Position numbers and translations under genes: made by a program. The notes below the pieces were generated by a model that was not told where the DNA came from, did not search any database, and saw only the letters and a list, made by a program, of their open reading frames with translations. 64,000 nucleotides of DNA from Flexithrix dorotheae DSM 6795 (GTDB lineage Bacteria > Bacteroidota > Bacteroidia > Cytophagales > Flammeovirgaceae): NCBI RefSeq assembly GCF_000379765.1, contig NZ_KB903431.1, forward strand, positions 124,001-188,000, in the 5' to 3' direction. This document shows, in pieces, positions 38,328 through 44,951 of the stretch. Every line of letters begins with the position of its first letter. Within the stretch, counting starts at the first letter, position 1.

Positions 38328-39404
38328 TTATTCTACAACAATAATTGGCATGGTAAACTTTCTATTTCCTGACTTTACTTCAATAATATAGTGATTGGGC
38401 ATTAATTTAGTTTCAGGTGTAATTTGTATAGGGCCTCTTGATACATTTTCCAGGCTTTGAGAATAAATTAATTTTCCTGAAAGTGAATAAAACAAAACCT
38501 CTGCTTTTGCTTCAACTTGAGCGAAATTTACGTAAACCTGTCCTCCCTTGTTATTATAAGTGGGGTAAATTTCAATTGTTTGTCTGGTCATTAAGGAAAC
38601 TACAACCACTTTGCTATAAGAAAATGAACTATCAATATCCACATTTTTTAACCTGTAATAATTATTTCCAAGGGAAGGATTGGTATGTTCGAATGAATAT
38701 TTATTTCTGCCCGTTAATTGATTTTTTCCTTCAATATTAGCCAAACTAATAAAGTTATATCCGTCTGTAGATTGTTGGAGGTCGAAATGACTGAAATTGA
38801 TTTCTGATCCAGTTTCCCAGTTTAATTGGATTTTTCCACTTATTTGTTTCCCAGAAAATGAATACAATTCGATAGGTAATAAACCAGGGTTAACGCCATT
38901 CTCATCTAAAGCGACTTCCCCATTTAATCCATCGCCATTAAGACAATAAGGAGGTGAATCTCCCGCAGAAGGAGGATCATTAGAAGTACAACCACCGCCT
39001 CCTTTTCCAATTGTTTGTCCACAAATAGATAATTGATTACTTGCACTTCCTCCTGTTATTTTTCCTCCATTTTCAATAAGGATATAATTTCCACATCCTG
39101 AACTGCCATTTGTCAGGTCTAATTTATCACTGGAACTTGGAAATGTTAGTATACCGCCACTTTGAATTCTGAGGTTTCCATTAAATTCCTCATCATTGTC
39201 GGTTACTTCTACAGTGACTCCATTTGTAATAATGATTTCATCTCCAACGGCTGGAAAAGACCCGGTTTCATCACATACCATATTATCCCAATCAATGGTA
39301 CACGGTGAGCCTCCGGAGCAGGTAATAGTACAATTTTGAGCGGTGAGTTGGGATATGAATATAATAAAATAAAAAACGATTAAGTAATAAATTTTCGTAA
39401 CCAT
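38328..39404 (-). CDS. Secreted protein with T9SS type A sorting domain
   Basis: 358 residues: signal peptide ending at LTAQ, a Cys-rich, Gly/Ser-rich N-terminal part, then a fibronectin-like strand region and a C-terminal ~80-residue sorting domain (IEIYPTYNNKGGQVYVNF ... GNRKFTMPIIVVE), so it is exported by the type IX secretion system. No catalytic motif. It lies next to the RtcB gene but on its own transcript (a terminator follows rtcB). Confidence 0.8.
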   Translation of the reverse strand: MVTKIYYLIVFYFIIFISQLTAQNCTITCSGGSPCTIDWDNMVCDETGSFPAVGDEIIITNGVTVEVTDNDEEFNGNLRIQSGGILTFPSSSDKLDLTNGSSGCGNYILIENGGKITGGSASNQLSICGQTIGKGGGGCTSNDPPSAGDSPPYCLNGDGLNGEVALDENGVNPGLLPIELYSFSGKQISGKIQLNWETGSEINFSHFDLQQSTDGYNFISLANIEGKNQLTGRNKYSFEHTNPSLGNNYYRLKNVDIDSSFSYSKVVVVSLMTRQTIEIYPTYNNKGGQVYVNFAQVEAKAEVLFYSLSGKLIYSQSLENVSRGPIQITPETKLMPNHYIIEVKSGNRKFTMPIIVVE

Positions 39405-39540
39405 ACATGAGTTGAATTGCTTTTTTTTTAATTTTCCTACCTTTTAGGGTAGGTAAAGTTTGCTTGTAATATGGTTAGAATAGTAGCTAAGTAATAACTT
39501 TATAAGAGCCTTAAATATTTCTACCCTCGAACAAATCTTA

Positions 39541-39574
39541 AAAAAAAGGTAGAGATTTAAACCATCCCTAACCT
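39541..39574 (-). terminator. Terminator after rtcB
   Basis: On the minus strand a 10-bp stem with one bulged T and one G-U pair (39564-39574 with 39548-39557), loop of about 6, followed by a run of T. It begins inside the rtcB stop codon region and ends the RNA-repair operon. Confidence 0.8.
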
Positions 39575-40728
39575 TTTAAAACCGCCAATGGGGTAAGTTC
39601 TATCATAATTTCTGCCAGATCTGTCTGGTTGTTCATGACCTCACCAATATCCTTGTATGCACCCACTGCTTCATCCAGATCTTTTTTGTTTCTGATCCCA
39701 TGGACCACCCCGAGTTTTTCCAGTTTCTGGATTTCTTCCTGCAAATCCAGCGTTTTTTGAGCCTGCTTTCTTCCCAGTTTTCTACCAGCTCCATGTGAAC
39801 ATGACATAAAACTTTCAGGGTTACCCAAACCTTTCACGATAAATGATTTAGTTCCCTGTGATCCGGGAATCATGCCCAATTCACCAGTTTTGGCTTGTGT
39901 GGCTCCTTTTCTATGAACCAGTACATCTTTACCAAAATGATTTTCCCATGCAGCGAAATTGTGGGATTTGTTAATAAGCTCTCCACAATCAAACTCTCCC
40001 GCCACATATTGGAGTGCTTCCACCATTCTTGTCATCATTAGTTTTCTATTGGCTAATGCAAATTCAACACAATAGCTCATTTCAGCCAGGTAATCTTTTG
40101 CTTCTTTGGTTTCTATTGGCAGGAAAGCCAAATCCATTTTTCTGGTAACAGTTGAATGCCATTTTTCATTCAGGTTCAAAGCCCGTTGGTTATAATGTTT
40201 GGCCACGCCATAACCCAGATTTCTACTTCCCGAATGAATCATGATCCAGATAAATCCATCCGAACCTTGTTGAATTTCAATAAAGTGGTTTCCCCCGCCA
40301 AGTGTTCCAATCTGTTTTAAAGCTTTGGAATATCCTTTTTTTACAATTTCCAGTGACTCAGCTCCTTCTGGCATTAAGGCTTCATCCTGGGCTTCATCAT
40401 GCCAGTTCATTCCCAGAGGAATTAATTTTCTGGCTTCTCCTAATGTTTTTTTAAGTGTTTCTTTTTCAATGGATTGTAAGCTGGTTTTCATGGCACACAT
40501 CCCACATCCAATATCCACACCAACAGCATTGGGTACTACTACGCCTTCGGTAGCCAAAATAGACCCTATGGGCATTCCATAGCCCACATGGCTATCGGGC
40601 ATTAGGGGAATATGTTTGAAAGCAAATGGCAAGTTTGCCAGGTTTTTAGCCTGAGCCAATGCTTCATCATCTAAATCATCCAACCACATTTTGATTGGGA
40701 GTCTTTCTGTGGCAACTACCTTTTTCAT
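39568..40728 (-). CDS. rtcB: RNA-splicing ligase RtcB
   Basis: 386 residues. It joins RNA 3'-phosphate or 2',3'-cyclic phosphate ends to 5'-OH ends using GTP and Mn2+. Metal/GMP residues are visible: D72 and C75 in GVDIGCGM, H148 in GGGNHF, H165 in MIHSGSR, H312 (guanylylated) in CSHGAGR. Length and motif spacing are normal for the family. It is the last gene of a minus-strand operon with slipin and tRNA-like RNAs. No rtcA, archease or Ro protein gene is in the window. Confidence 0.97.
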   Translation of the reverse strand: MKKVVATERLPIKMWLDDLDDEALAQAKNLANLPFAFKHIPLMPDSHVGYGMPIGSILATEGVVVPNAVGVDIGCGMCAMKTSLQSIEKETLKKTLGEARKLIPLGMNWHDEAQDEALMPEGAESLEIVKKGYSKALKQIGTLGGGNHFIEIQQGSDGFIWIMIHSGSRNLGYGVAKHYNQRALNLNEKWHSTVTRKMDLAFLPIETKEAKDYLAEMSYCVEFALANRKLMMTRMVEALQYVAGEFDCGELINKSHNFAAWENHFGKDVLVHRKGATQAKTGELGMIPGSQGTKSFIVKGLGNPESFMSCSHGAGRKLGRKQAQKTLDLQEEIQKLEKLGVVHGIRNKKDLDEAVGAYKDIGEVMNNQTDLAEIMIELTPLAVLKG

Positions 40729-40807
40729 TTTATTATTGAATAATATTTCACAAACTAATTGAAATTGAGGTGAATTTCCCCTCCTCTTAAAAAGTACATG
40801 TACTTAG

Positions 40808-41012
40808 TCTCCCCTCCCGGATTCGAACCGGGACTTCCTGTTTTGGGACAGTCAGGCTGTAAATGCGCTTCCCTACTTCACCAATAAAATTGGTTTTTCG
40901 GTGCTTCTGCAAATTCTATCCATTTTGGAGTTTGCCCAAAACGGCATAATCCTGTCACTCCACGGTTCCGTAATCTCTTTTACCGCAGCTCTTCCTTTTA
41001 AGCTAAGGGGAG
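40808..41012 (-). ncRNA. tRNA-like RNA S, with a large insertion before the T arm
   Basis: On the minus strand: 7-bp acceptor stem CTCCCCT/AGGGGAG (41006-41012 with 40809-40815, all Watson-Crick), T8-A9, D stem GCTT/GAGC with an 8-base loop containing GG, a 5-bp anticodon stem GCGGT/ACCGT (40982-40986 with 40962-40966) around an unusual 15-base loop, then about 129 nt, then a canonical T arm CCCGG TTCGAAT CCGGG (40816-40832). The insertion holds two nested hairpins (40927-40961) and CCAAT/ATTGG at 40881-40893. Not a functional tRNA in linear form; may be a split tRNA, a Y-RNA-like tRNA mimic or a decoy. Lies between slipin and rtcB, same strand. Confidence 0.7.
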
Positions 41013-41018
41013 TTTTTG

Positions 41019-41047
41019 AGAAGTGAGATTTTTATAATCTCACTTCT
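41019..41047 (-). other. 12-bp perfect hairpin between slipin and tRNA-like S
   Basis: Stem 41019-41030 with 41036-41047, loop TTTAT. It lacks a U run on the minus strand, so it is probably an RNA-stability or processing stem rather than a terminator; cotranscription of slipin and rtcB through it is likely. Confidence 0.6.
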
Positions 41048-41065
41048 ATATTATTGGTTTAATAA

Positions 41066-42157
41066 TCACCCAAAGAGTTTCCTTAAATCTTCCACCACCT
41101 TATTCCCTCCGGAAACAGAAATGTTGTCAATTTTCTCTGCTATCTTCTCCATATATTCCATCTCCTTGAGTTTGAACAACATTTGGTTGTCCTCCATCAA
41201 TTTTGCCGTGTTGAGCAAACTTCTGGTAGAAGCAGTTTCTTCTCTTCTGGTAATGATATTGGCCTGAGCTCTTTTTTGAGCCACCAAAACCTGATTCATA
41301 ATATCCTTAACCTCACCGGGTAAAATGATATCACGAATACCGCAGTCAAGGATTTTTACGCCTAAAGTATCTGCTTTTGCAGCTACTTCTATAAGTAATT
41401 TAGCTGCCACTGCTTCCTTGTTTTCCATCAACTCATCAAGTGAATACCTGCTAATGTATTCCCTTAATGCCATTTGCATCATGATATAAAGCTGGCGCTC
41501 GAAGTCTTTGTTATCTATGAGTGCTTTCTCTATATCAGTTACCTGATACTTGGTTTGGAAATTTATTCTCAAAGCAGCTTTGTCCCTGGTCAATAGTTCC
41601 TGACCGGAAACCTCAATTTGTTGTTGTCTCATATCCGCTTTTAGCATGGCCAAAGGTTTTGGGGTATTCCAAAAATGATATGTTCCTTTTTCCAGCATTT
41701 TCACAAATTTCCCATCTTCGAAAAGCATCCCTTCCTCATAAGACTCTACCACAAATACCCTGGTAAAGGGAATTACCGCTTTGTTCTGCAATATTTTTCT
41801 GGGAATATTAGGTGAAATTTCCTTTTCATTTAAATCAATAATTTGGAAATCATAAGCTTTCCCTTCTTTCCAGAAAGCATATCTTCCTGGAGTAAGCACC
41901 CATCTGAATAACCCTCTTTCACTCACTAAAGCGATTTCATTATCATTAATCTCCACCAGGTTAAGCATTGCAGCAAGTTCCTCGTCCTGAAGTAAAAGAT
42001 CAATTTCTATTGGAGATTTGAATGAGGTAAACAAATCAAAAAGCTCTACCTTTTCACCAAAGTTTAACCAGTGTTTTCCCGATTTAATTACCCTTTGGTA
42101 ATCACCATTTTTAAACACCAAACCAACTTTTCCAACATTTACGCTTACTCTTTTCAT
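41066..42157 (-). CDS. Slipin/SPFH-like protein (RtcB-associated)
   Basis: 363 residues from the ATG at 42157; an in-frame codon at 42187 would only add 10 residues. The C-terminal half has the SPFH/band-7 pattern (VSGQELLTRDKAALRINFQTKYQVTD, LLIEVAAKADTLGVKILDCGIRDIILPGEVKDIMNQVLVAQKRAQANIITRREETASTRSLLNTAKLMEDN). No transmembrane helix is predicted, unlike typical slipins. Slipins are known neighbours of rtcB in several bacteria. It lies between the two groups of tRNA-like RNAs. Confidence 0.85.
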   Translation of the reverse strand: MKRVSVNVGKVGLVFKNGDYQRVIKSGKHWLNFGEKVELFDLFTSFKSPIEIDLLLQDEELAAMLNLVEINDNEIALVSERGLFRWVLTPGRYAFWKEGKAYDFQIIDLNEKEISPNIPRKILQNKAVIPFTRVFVVESYEEGMLFEDGKFVKMLEKGTYHFWNTPKPLAMLKADMRQQQIEVSGQELLTRDKAALRINFQTKYQVTDIEKALIDNKDFERQLYIMMQMALREYISRYSLDELMENKEAVAAKLLIEVAAKADTLGVKILDCGIRDIILPGEVKDIMNQVLVAQKRAQANIITRREETASTRSLLNTAKLMEDNQMLFKLKEMEYMEKIAEKIDNISVSGGNKVVEDLRKLFG

Positions 42158-42230
42158 GATATATAATAGTTTATAATATTCGATCAATAACAGAAAATGG
42201 TCTGGCTATCAATTAAAAGCGGAATTGCAA

Positions 42231-42452
42231 TTAAGTGAAGTTTGAGAAGTTTAGTTTTCCGGATTCTGTTAAAGATGTTATCGAATAAAAAGTAATTCCT
42301 TTATAGATAAGCCTTTTCAAATCCGAAAAAGTAAACCAATCGCCTAAACGGTATCCCTGCTTTTCAAGGCTTTTAACTGATTGTGTTTTCATCCGAAGAT
42401 GAATCCACCAGCCAGACCGTATCTGTTTTTTAATGGTGGTCGATTTTTGCAA
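42231..42452 (-). CDS. Possible small ORF in the RNA-repair operon
   Basis: 73 codons from TTG (or 53 from the internal ATG at about 42392), between tRNA-like P2 and slipin, same strand. The segment SLEKQGYRLGDWFTFSDLKRLIYKGITFYSIT looks plausibly coding. No family is recognised and the start is weak. Confidence 0.3.
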   Translation of the reverse strand: MQKSTTIKKQIRSGWWIHLRMKTQSVKSLEKQGYRLGDWFTFSDLKRLIYKGITFYSITSLTESGKLNFSNFT

Positions 42453-42470
42453 GTGACCTTCTTGATTAAA

Positions 42471-42540
42471 TTGGATTAAAAGTCCAACACTCTACCAATT
42501 GAGTTACTACAATTTGGCTGTAGGCGGGATTCGAACCCGC
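42471..42540 (-). ncRNA. Permuted tRNA-like RNA P2 (Lys-type anticodon arm)
   Basis: Order on the minus strand: T arm GCGGG TTCGAAT CCCGC (42524-42540); acceptor 3' strand CTACAGC; 3-base linker; acceptor 5' strand ATTGTAG (5 Watson-Crick pairs plus one wobble with the 3' strand); T8-A9; D arm ACTC/GAGT with GG in the loop; anticodon arm TTGGA CTTTTAA TCCAA, anticodon TTT (Lys). All tRNA arms are canonical, but the T arm precedes the acceptor 5' strand, so the natural ends fall in the variable region. It starts 7 nt after P1. Confidence 0.72.
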
Positions 42541-42547
42541 AACGGAA

Positions 42548-42612
42548 ACTGATGCTTTACCACTAAGCTACCTGGCTATACCAGAGAGGGAGTCGAACCC
42601 TCGTTCCTCAGT
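42548..42612 (-). ncRNA. Permuted tRNA-like RNA P1, ends in the anticodon loop
   Basis: Minus-strand order: ACTGA (39-43), GGAAC (variable), GAGGG TTCGACT CCCTC (T arm, 42586-42602), TCTGGTA (acceptor 3' strand), T, AGCCAGG (acceptor 5' strand), TA, GCTT AGTGGTA AAGC (D arm), A26, TCAGT (27-31). ACTGA and TCAGT pair perfectly, and the acceptor strands give 5 pairs plus a wobble, only if the 3' half is read upstream of the 5' half. This is the layout of a circularly permuted tRNA gene; the free ends correspond to a tRNA cut in the anticodon loop. Confidence 0.78.
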
Positions 42613-42814
42613 TGTGAGTGAAACAAATGAAGCAATGTTGCAGCATATCAAAAGCTATTGCGGATGATACTATGGCGCATTTCGAAGCGCTCATCAGGTC
42701 AGCCATTGTCATTTTTCCACGTGCTTCCTTTTCAGGGAAGATCTTTATTGCTAATTGCATTATTTCTTTGTTTTCAAATGTTTGATGATTCAAAGATGGA
42801 AGAGTACTGCGCAT
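42608..42814 (-). CDS. Possible small ORF ending in the P1 tRNA-like RNA
   Basis: 68 codons; the segment NKEIMQLAIKIFPEKEARGKMTMADLMSASKCAIVSSAIAFDMLQ looks coding. Its TGA stop lies inside the first stem strand of P1. Could be a leader peptide or regulator of the downstream RNAs. No family recognised. Confidence 0.35.
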   Translation of the reverse strand: MRSTLPSLNHQTFENKEIMQLAIKIFPEKEARGKMTMADLMSASKCAIVSSAIAFDMLQHCFICFTHN

Positions 42815-42923
42815 CCTTTTTGCGTAGTATAAATTCTTTTTTTAGATTTAGGGGAATAACTTGATGGAATTTGTGTAAAATGCTTATTTACAATGTTTTA
42901 AGGAGTTTTAAAAAACAATAAAA

Positions 42924-42936
42924 ATACTACTGGACA
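42924..42936 (-). promoter_or_regulatory. Operator half, left arm of 13-bp inverted repeat (RNA-repair operon side)
   Basis: ATACTACTGGACA. On the minus strand it is preceded by TAAAAATG, a partial fit to the -7 element, in the same geometry as the right arm at the divergent gene. Confidence 0.6.
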
Positions 42937-42975
42937 TTTTTAAAAATTAGGATATAAAACTAATAATATTAATTT

Positions 42976-43041
42976 CCTCCCCCTAGCCCCCTCAACGAGG
43001 GGGAAATGTGTTTTTCCCCTCTGGAGGGGATACAGGGGAGG
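42976..43041. repeat. C/G-rich nested palindromes in the divergent promoter region
   Basis: Outer arms CCTCCCC/GGGGAGG (42976-42982 with 43035-43041) enclose two perfect hairpins: CCCCCTC AAC GAGGGGG (42987-43003) and TCCCCTC TG GAGGGGA (43015-43030). This resembles REP-like elements that are scattered in Bacteroidota genomes. Confidence 0.7.
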
Positions 43042-43104
43042 TTTTTAACTCTTTTTATAAGAAGTAGCAAAGTTGATCTCGGATGGAAAATTTTCATCTT
43101 AAAT

Positions 43105-43112
43105 TAATTTTG
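43105..43112 (+). promoter_or_regulatory. -7 element of the WYL-PhyH gene
   Basis: TAATTTTG, exact fit to TAnnTTTG, 28 bases before the start codon and directly followed by the right arm of the 13-bp inverted repeat. No convincing -33 box is seen. Confidence 0.5.
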
Positions 43113-43123
43113 TCCAGTAGTAT
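43111..43123 (+). promoter_or_regulatory. Operator half, right arm of 13-bp inverted repeat (WYL-PhyH side)
   Basis: TGTCCAGTAGTAT, the exact reverse complement of the left arm at 42924-42936, 200 bp apart outside ends. A shared 12-mer (TACTGGACATTT) occurs once more at 55273. Confidence 0.65.
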
Positions 43124-43139
43124 GATCAATAAAAAATAA

Positions 43140-44873
43140 ATGCCAGTTAACCGAAATGCCCTGATCCGCTATAAAACCATTGACAAATGTCTGCAGAATC
43201 ATTACAGAAAATGGACCCTGGATGATTTGATAGATGCCTGTTCAGATGCCTTATATGAATATGAAGGCATTGATAAAGGGGTAAGTAAAAGAACAGTACA
43301 GGCAGATATCCAAATGATGCGCAGTGATAAGCTGGGATATAATGCTCCAATCATTGTGGTAGACCGGAAATATTATGCTTATGAAGATAAGGAATATAGT
43401 ATCACTAATATCCCATTAACAGATCAGGATTTGGGAATGCTATCTGAGGCGGTGGAGTTTCTAAAACAATTTCAGGGATTTTCCCATTTCAGTGAACTGG
43501 ATGGGATGGTGCAGAAACTGGAAGATCATATTTATTCCCAAAAAATGCATTCCAGACCGGTGATCGATATGGAGAAAAATGCCAATTTAAAAGGGCTGGG
43601 GTTTTTGGACTCCTTATATAAGGCAATCATTAGAAAAAATGCCTTGGAAATTACTTATCAATCTTTTAAGGCAAGAGTACCGGGAGTTTTTGATTTTCAT
43701 CCTTATTTATTGAAAGAATTTCGGAACAGATGGTTTCTGATTGGCATAAAAAGATACGATGGTGATTTACTCAATTTGGCTCTGGATAGAATAATTGATT
43801 TAAAAGTTTCTGAAAGACCTTATATTGAAAATGAGAGATTCCAATTGGATACCTATTATAAAAATGCCATTGGGGTTTCGGTAAGTCCTAGTCTCCGGCC
43901 TGAAAAAGTATTGTTGCATTTTAGCCACAGGCATGCTCCCTACGTCATTACCAAACCTTTTCATCATTCCCAGGAAGTAGTGGAAAGTGATTTGTATGGA
44001 GTTACCATTTCCCTTGACGTACAACATAATTTTGAATTGGAAAAAGAAATCCTGGCTTTTGGAGACGGGGTAAAGGTACTGGCACCGAATCGCCTAAAAA
44101 GGATAATAAAAGACCGGTTAGTGGGAGCAGTAGACTTGTATCAAACAGATCTGAATGATAAAGGATTAAAACCAATGGTGAAAAAACTGGTACATAAGGG
44201 TTATGCATTGGTTACTCAAGTTTATTCCAACAGAGAAGTCAAAAAAATGAAAGCCCTGGTAGATCAGTATTTTGCTCAGGTTGAAATTAATCCCTATTCT
44301 CAAAGGAAACTTTTGAAGGCAATCCCCGAACTAATCCCTGTGATATTTAATAAAAATTTAAAAAAGATCATAAGGTCCATTAATCCAAAAGTTTTCCTTA
44401 CCAAATCCATATATTTTGATAAGTCTCCACAAGCTAACTGGTATGTGACCTGGCATCAGGATATTCCTATAAATGTGAAGGAAAAAATTACTACCGAAGG
44501 ATTTTATGGCTGGACCCAAAAAGATGGTGTAATCAGCGTTTGCCCTCCGGAAGATATTTCTCAAAAGATTTTTTCTATCAGAATACACCTGGACGAAACC
44601 AATGAAAATAATGGAGCACTTAAAGTTATCTCTGGTTCTCACAAAAAGGTATTGAAGGATGAAGAAATTCAGTTAATAACAGAGAATAGCAGCCCGGTAA
44701 TTTGTGATGTAGGCCCAGGGGGAATTCAGGTAATGAAACCCTTAATTTTGCATGCTTCTTCAAAATCGAAGCAACAGAAAAGGAGAAGGGTAATTCATTT
44801 GGAATTTTGCGACATGGATTTGCCTCAACCCCTAGTCTGGGCAGAGAAAGAACCTGTTGATCTTCAAGATTAA
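43140..44873 (+). CDS. WYL-domain regulator fused to a PhyH-type 2-oxoglutarate/Fe(II) oxygenase domain
   Basis: 577 residues. N-terminal DeoR/HTH-like DNA-binding part (about 1-70), WYL domain (about 145-330; DFHPYLLKEFRNRWFLIGIKRYDGDLLNLALDRI with WYL core equivalent WFL at 198-200), then a C-terminal phytanoyl-CoA dioxygenase-like domain (about 345-560) with the Fe ligands H439-x-D441 (TWHQD) and H538 (LILHAS), and a 2-oxoglutarate-binding basic patch RRR near 549. WYL domains bind nucleic-acid or nucleotide ligands in regulators; PhyH enzymes hydroxylate. A single ORF, so one polypeptide. It is divergent from the RNA-repair operon and upstream of ttcA. Confidence 0.85.
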   Translation: MPVNRNALIRYKTIDKCLQNHYRKWTLDDLIDACSDALYEYEGIDKGVSKRTVQADIQMMRSDKLGYNAPIIVVDRKYYAYEDKEYSITNIPLTDQDLGMLSEAVEFLKQFQGFSHFSELDGMVQKLEDHIYSQKMHSRPVIDMEKNANLKGLGFLDSLYKAIIRKNALEITYQSFKARVPGVFDFHPYLLKEFRNRWFLIGIKRYDGDLLNLALDRIIDLKVSERPYIENERFQLDTYYKNAIGVSVSPSLRPEKVLLHFSHRHAPYVITKPFHHSQEVVESDLYGVTISLDVQHNFELEKEILAFGDGVKVLAPNRLKRIIKDRLVGAVDLYQTDLNDKGLKPMVKKLVHKGYALVTQVYSNREVKKMKALVDQYFAQVEINPYSQRKLLKAIPELIPVIFNKNLKKIIRSINPKVFLTKSIYFDKSPQANWYVTWHQDIPINVKEKITTEGFYGWTQKDGVISVCPPEDISQKIFSIRIHLDETNENNGALKVISGSHKKVLKDEEIQLITENSSPVICDVGPGGIQVMKPLILHASSKSKQQKRRRVIHLEFCDMDLPQPLVWAEKEPVDLQD

Positions 44874-44951
44874 TATTTTGAATTTAAGGACAGGACGTTC
44901 ATTTTTGCAGTCAGTTTAAAATTGAGGCTATAGGTATAAAGCATTTAATCG

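Noticed and set aside
40808-41012. Group I or II intron in tRNA-like S
   Set aside because: The insertion is about 129 nt, too short for a self-splicing intron, lies between the anticodon stem and T arm rather than in the anticodon loop, and no intron core motif was recognised.
42471-42612. Two ordinary, slightly decayed tRNA genes in tandem
   Set aside because: Read in normal order the acceptor strands (AGCCAGG with CTACAGC) do not pair and no anticodon 3' strand exists; read as permuted, both acceptors and the P1 anticodon stem pair. Decay would not create these matches by chance, though a decayed remnant cannot be wholly excluded.
42976-43041. Transcription terminator between the divergent genes
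   Set aside because: The C/G-rich hairpins have short loops but no suitable U run, and lie in front of genes rather than behind them; they fit a REP-like element better.
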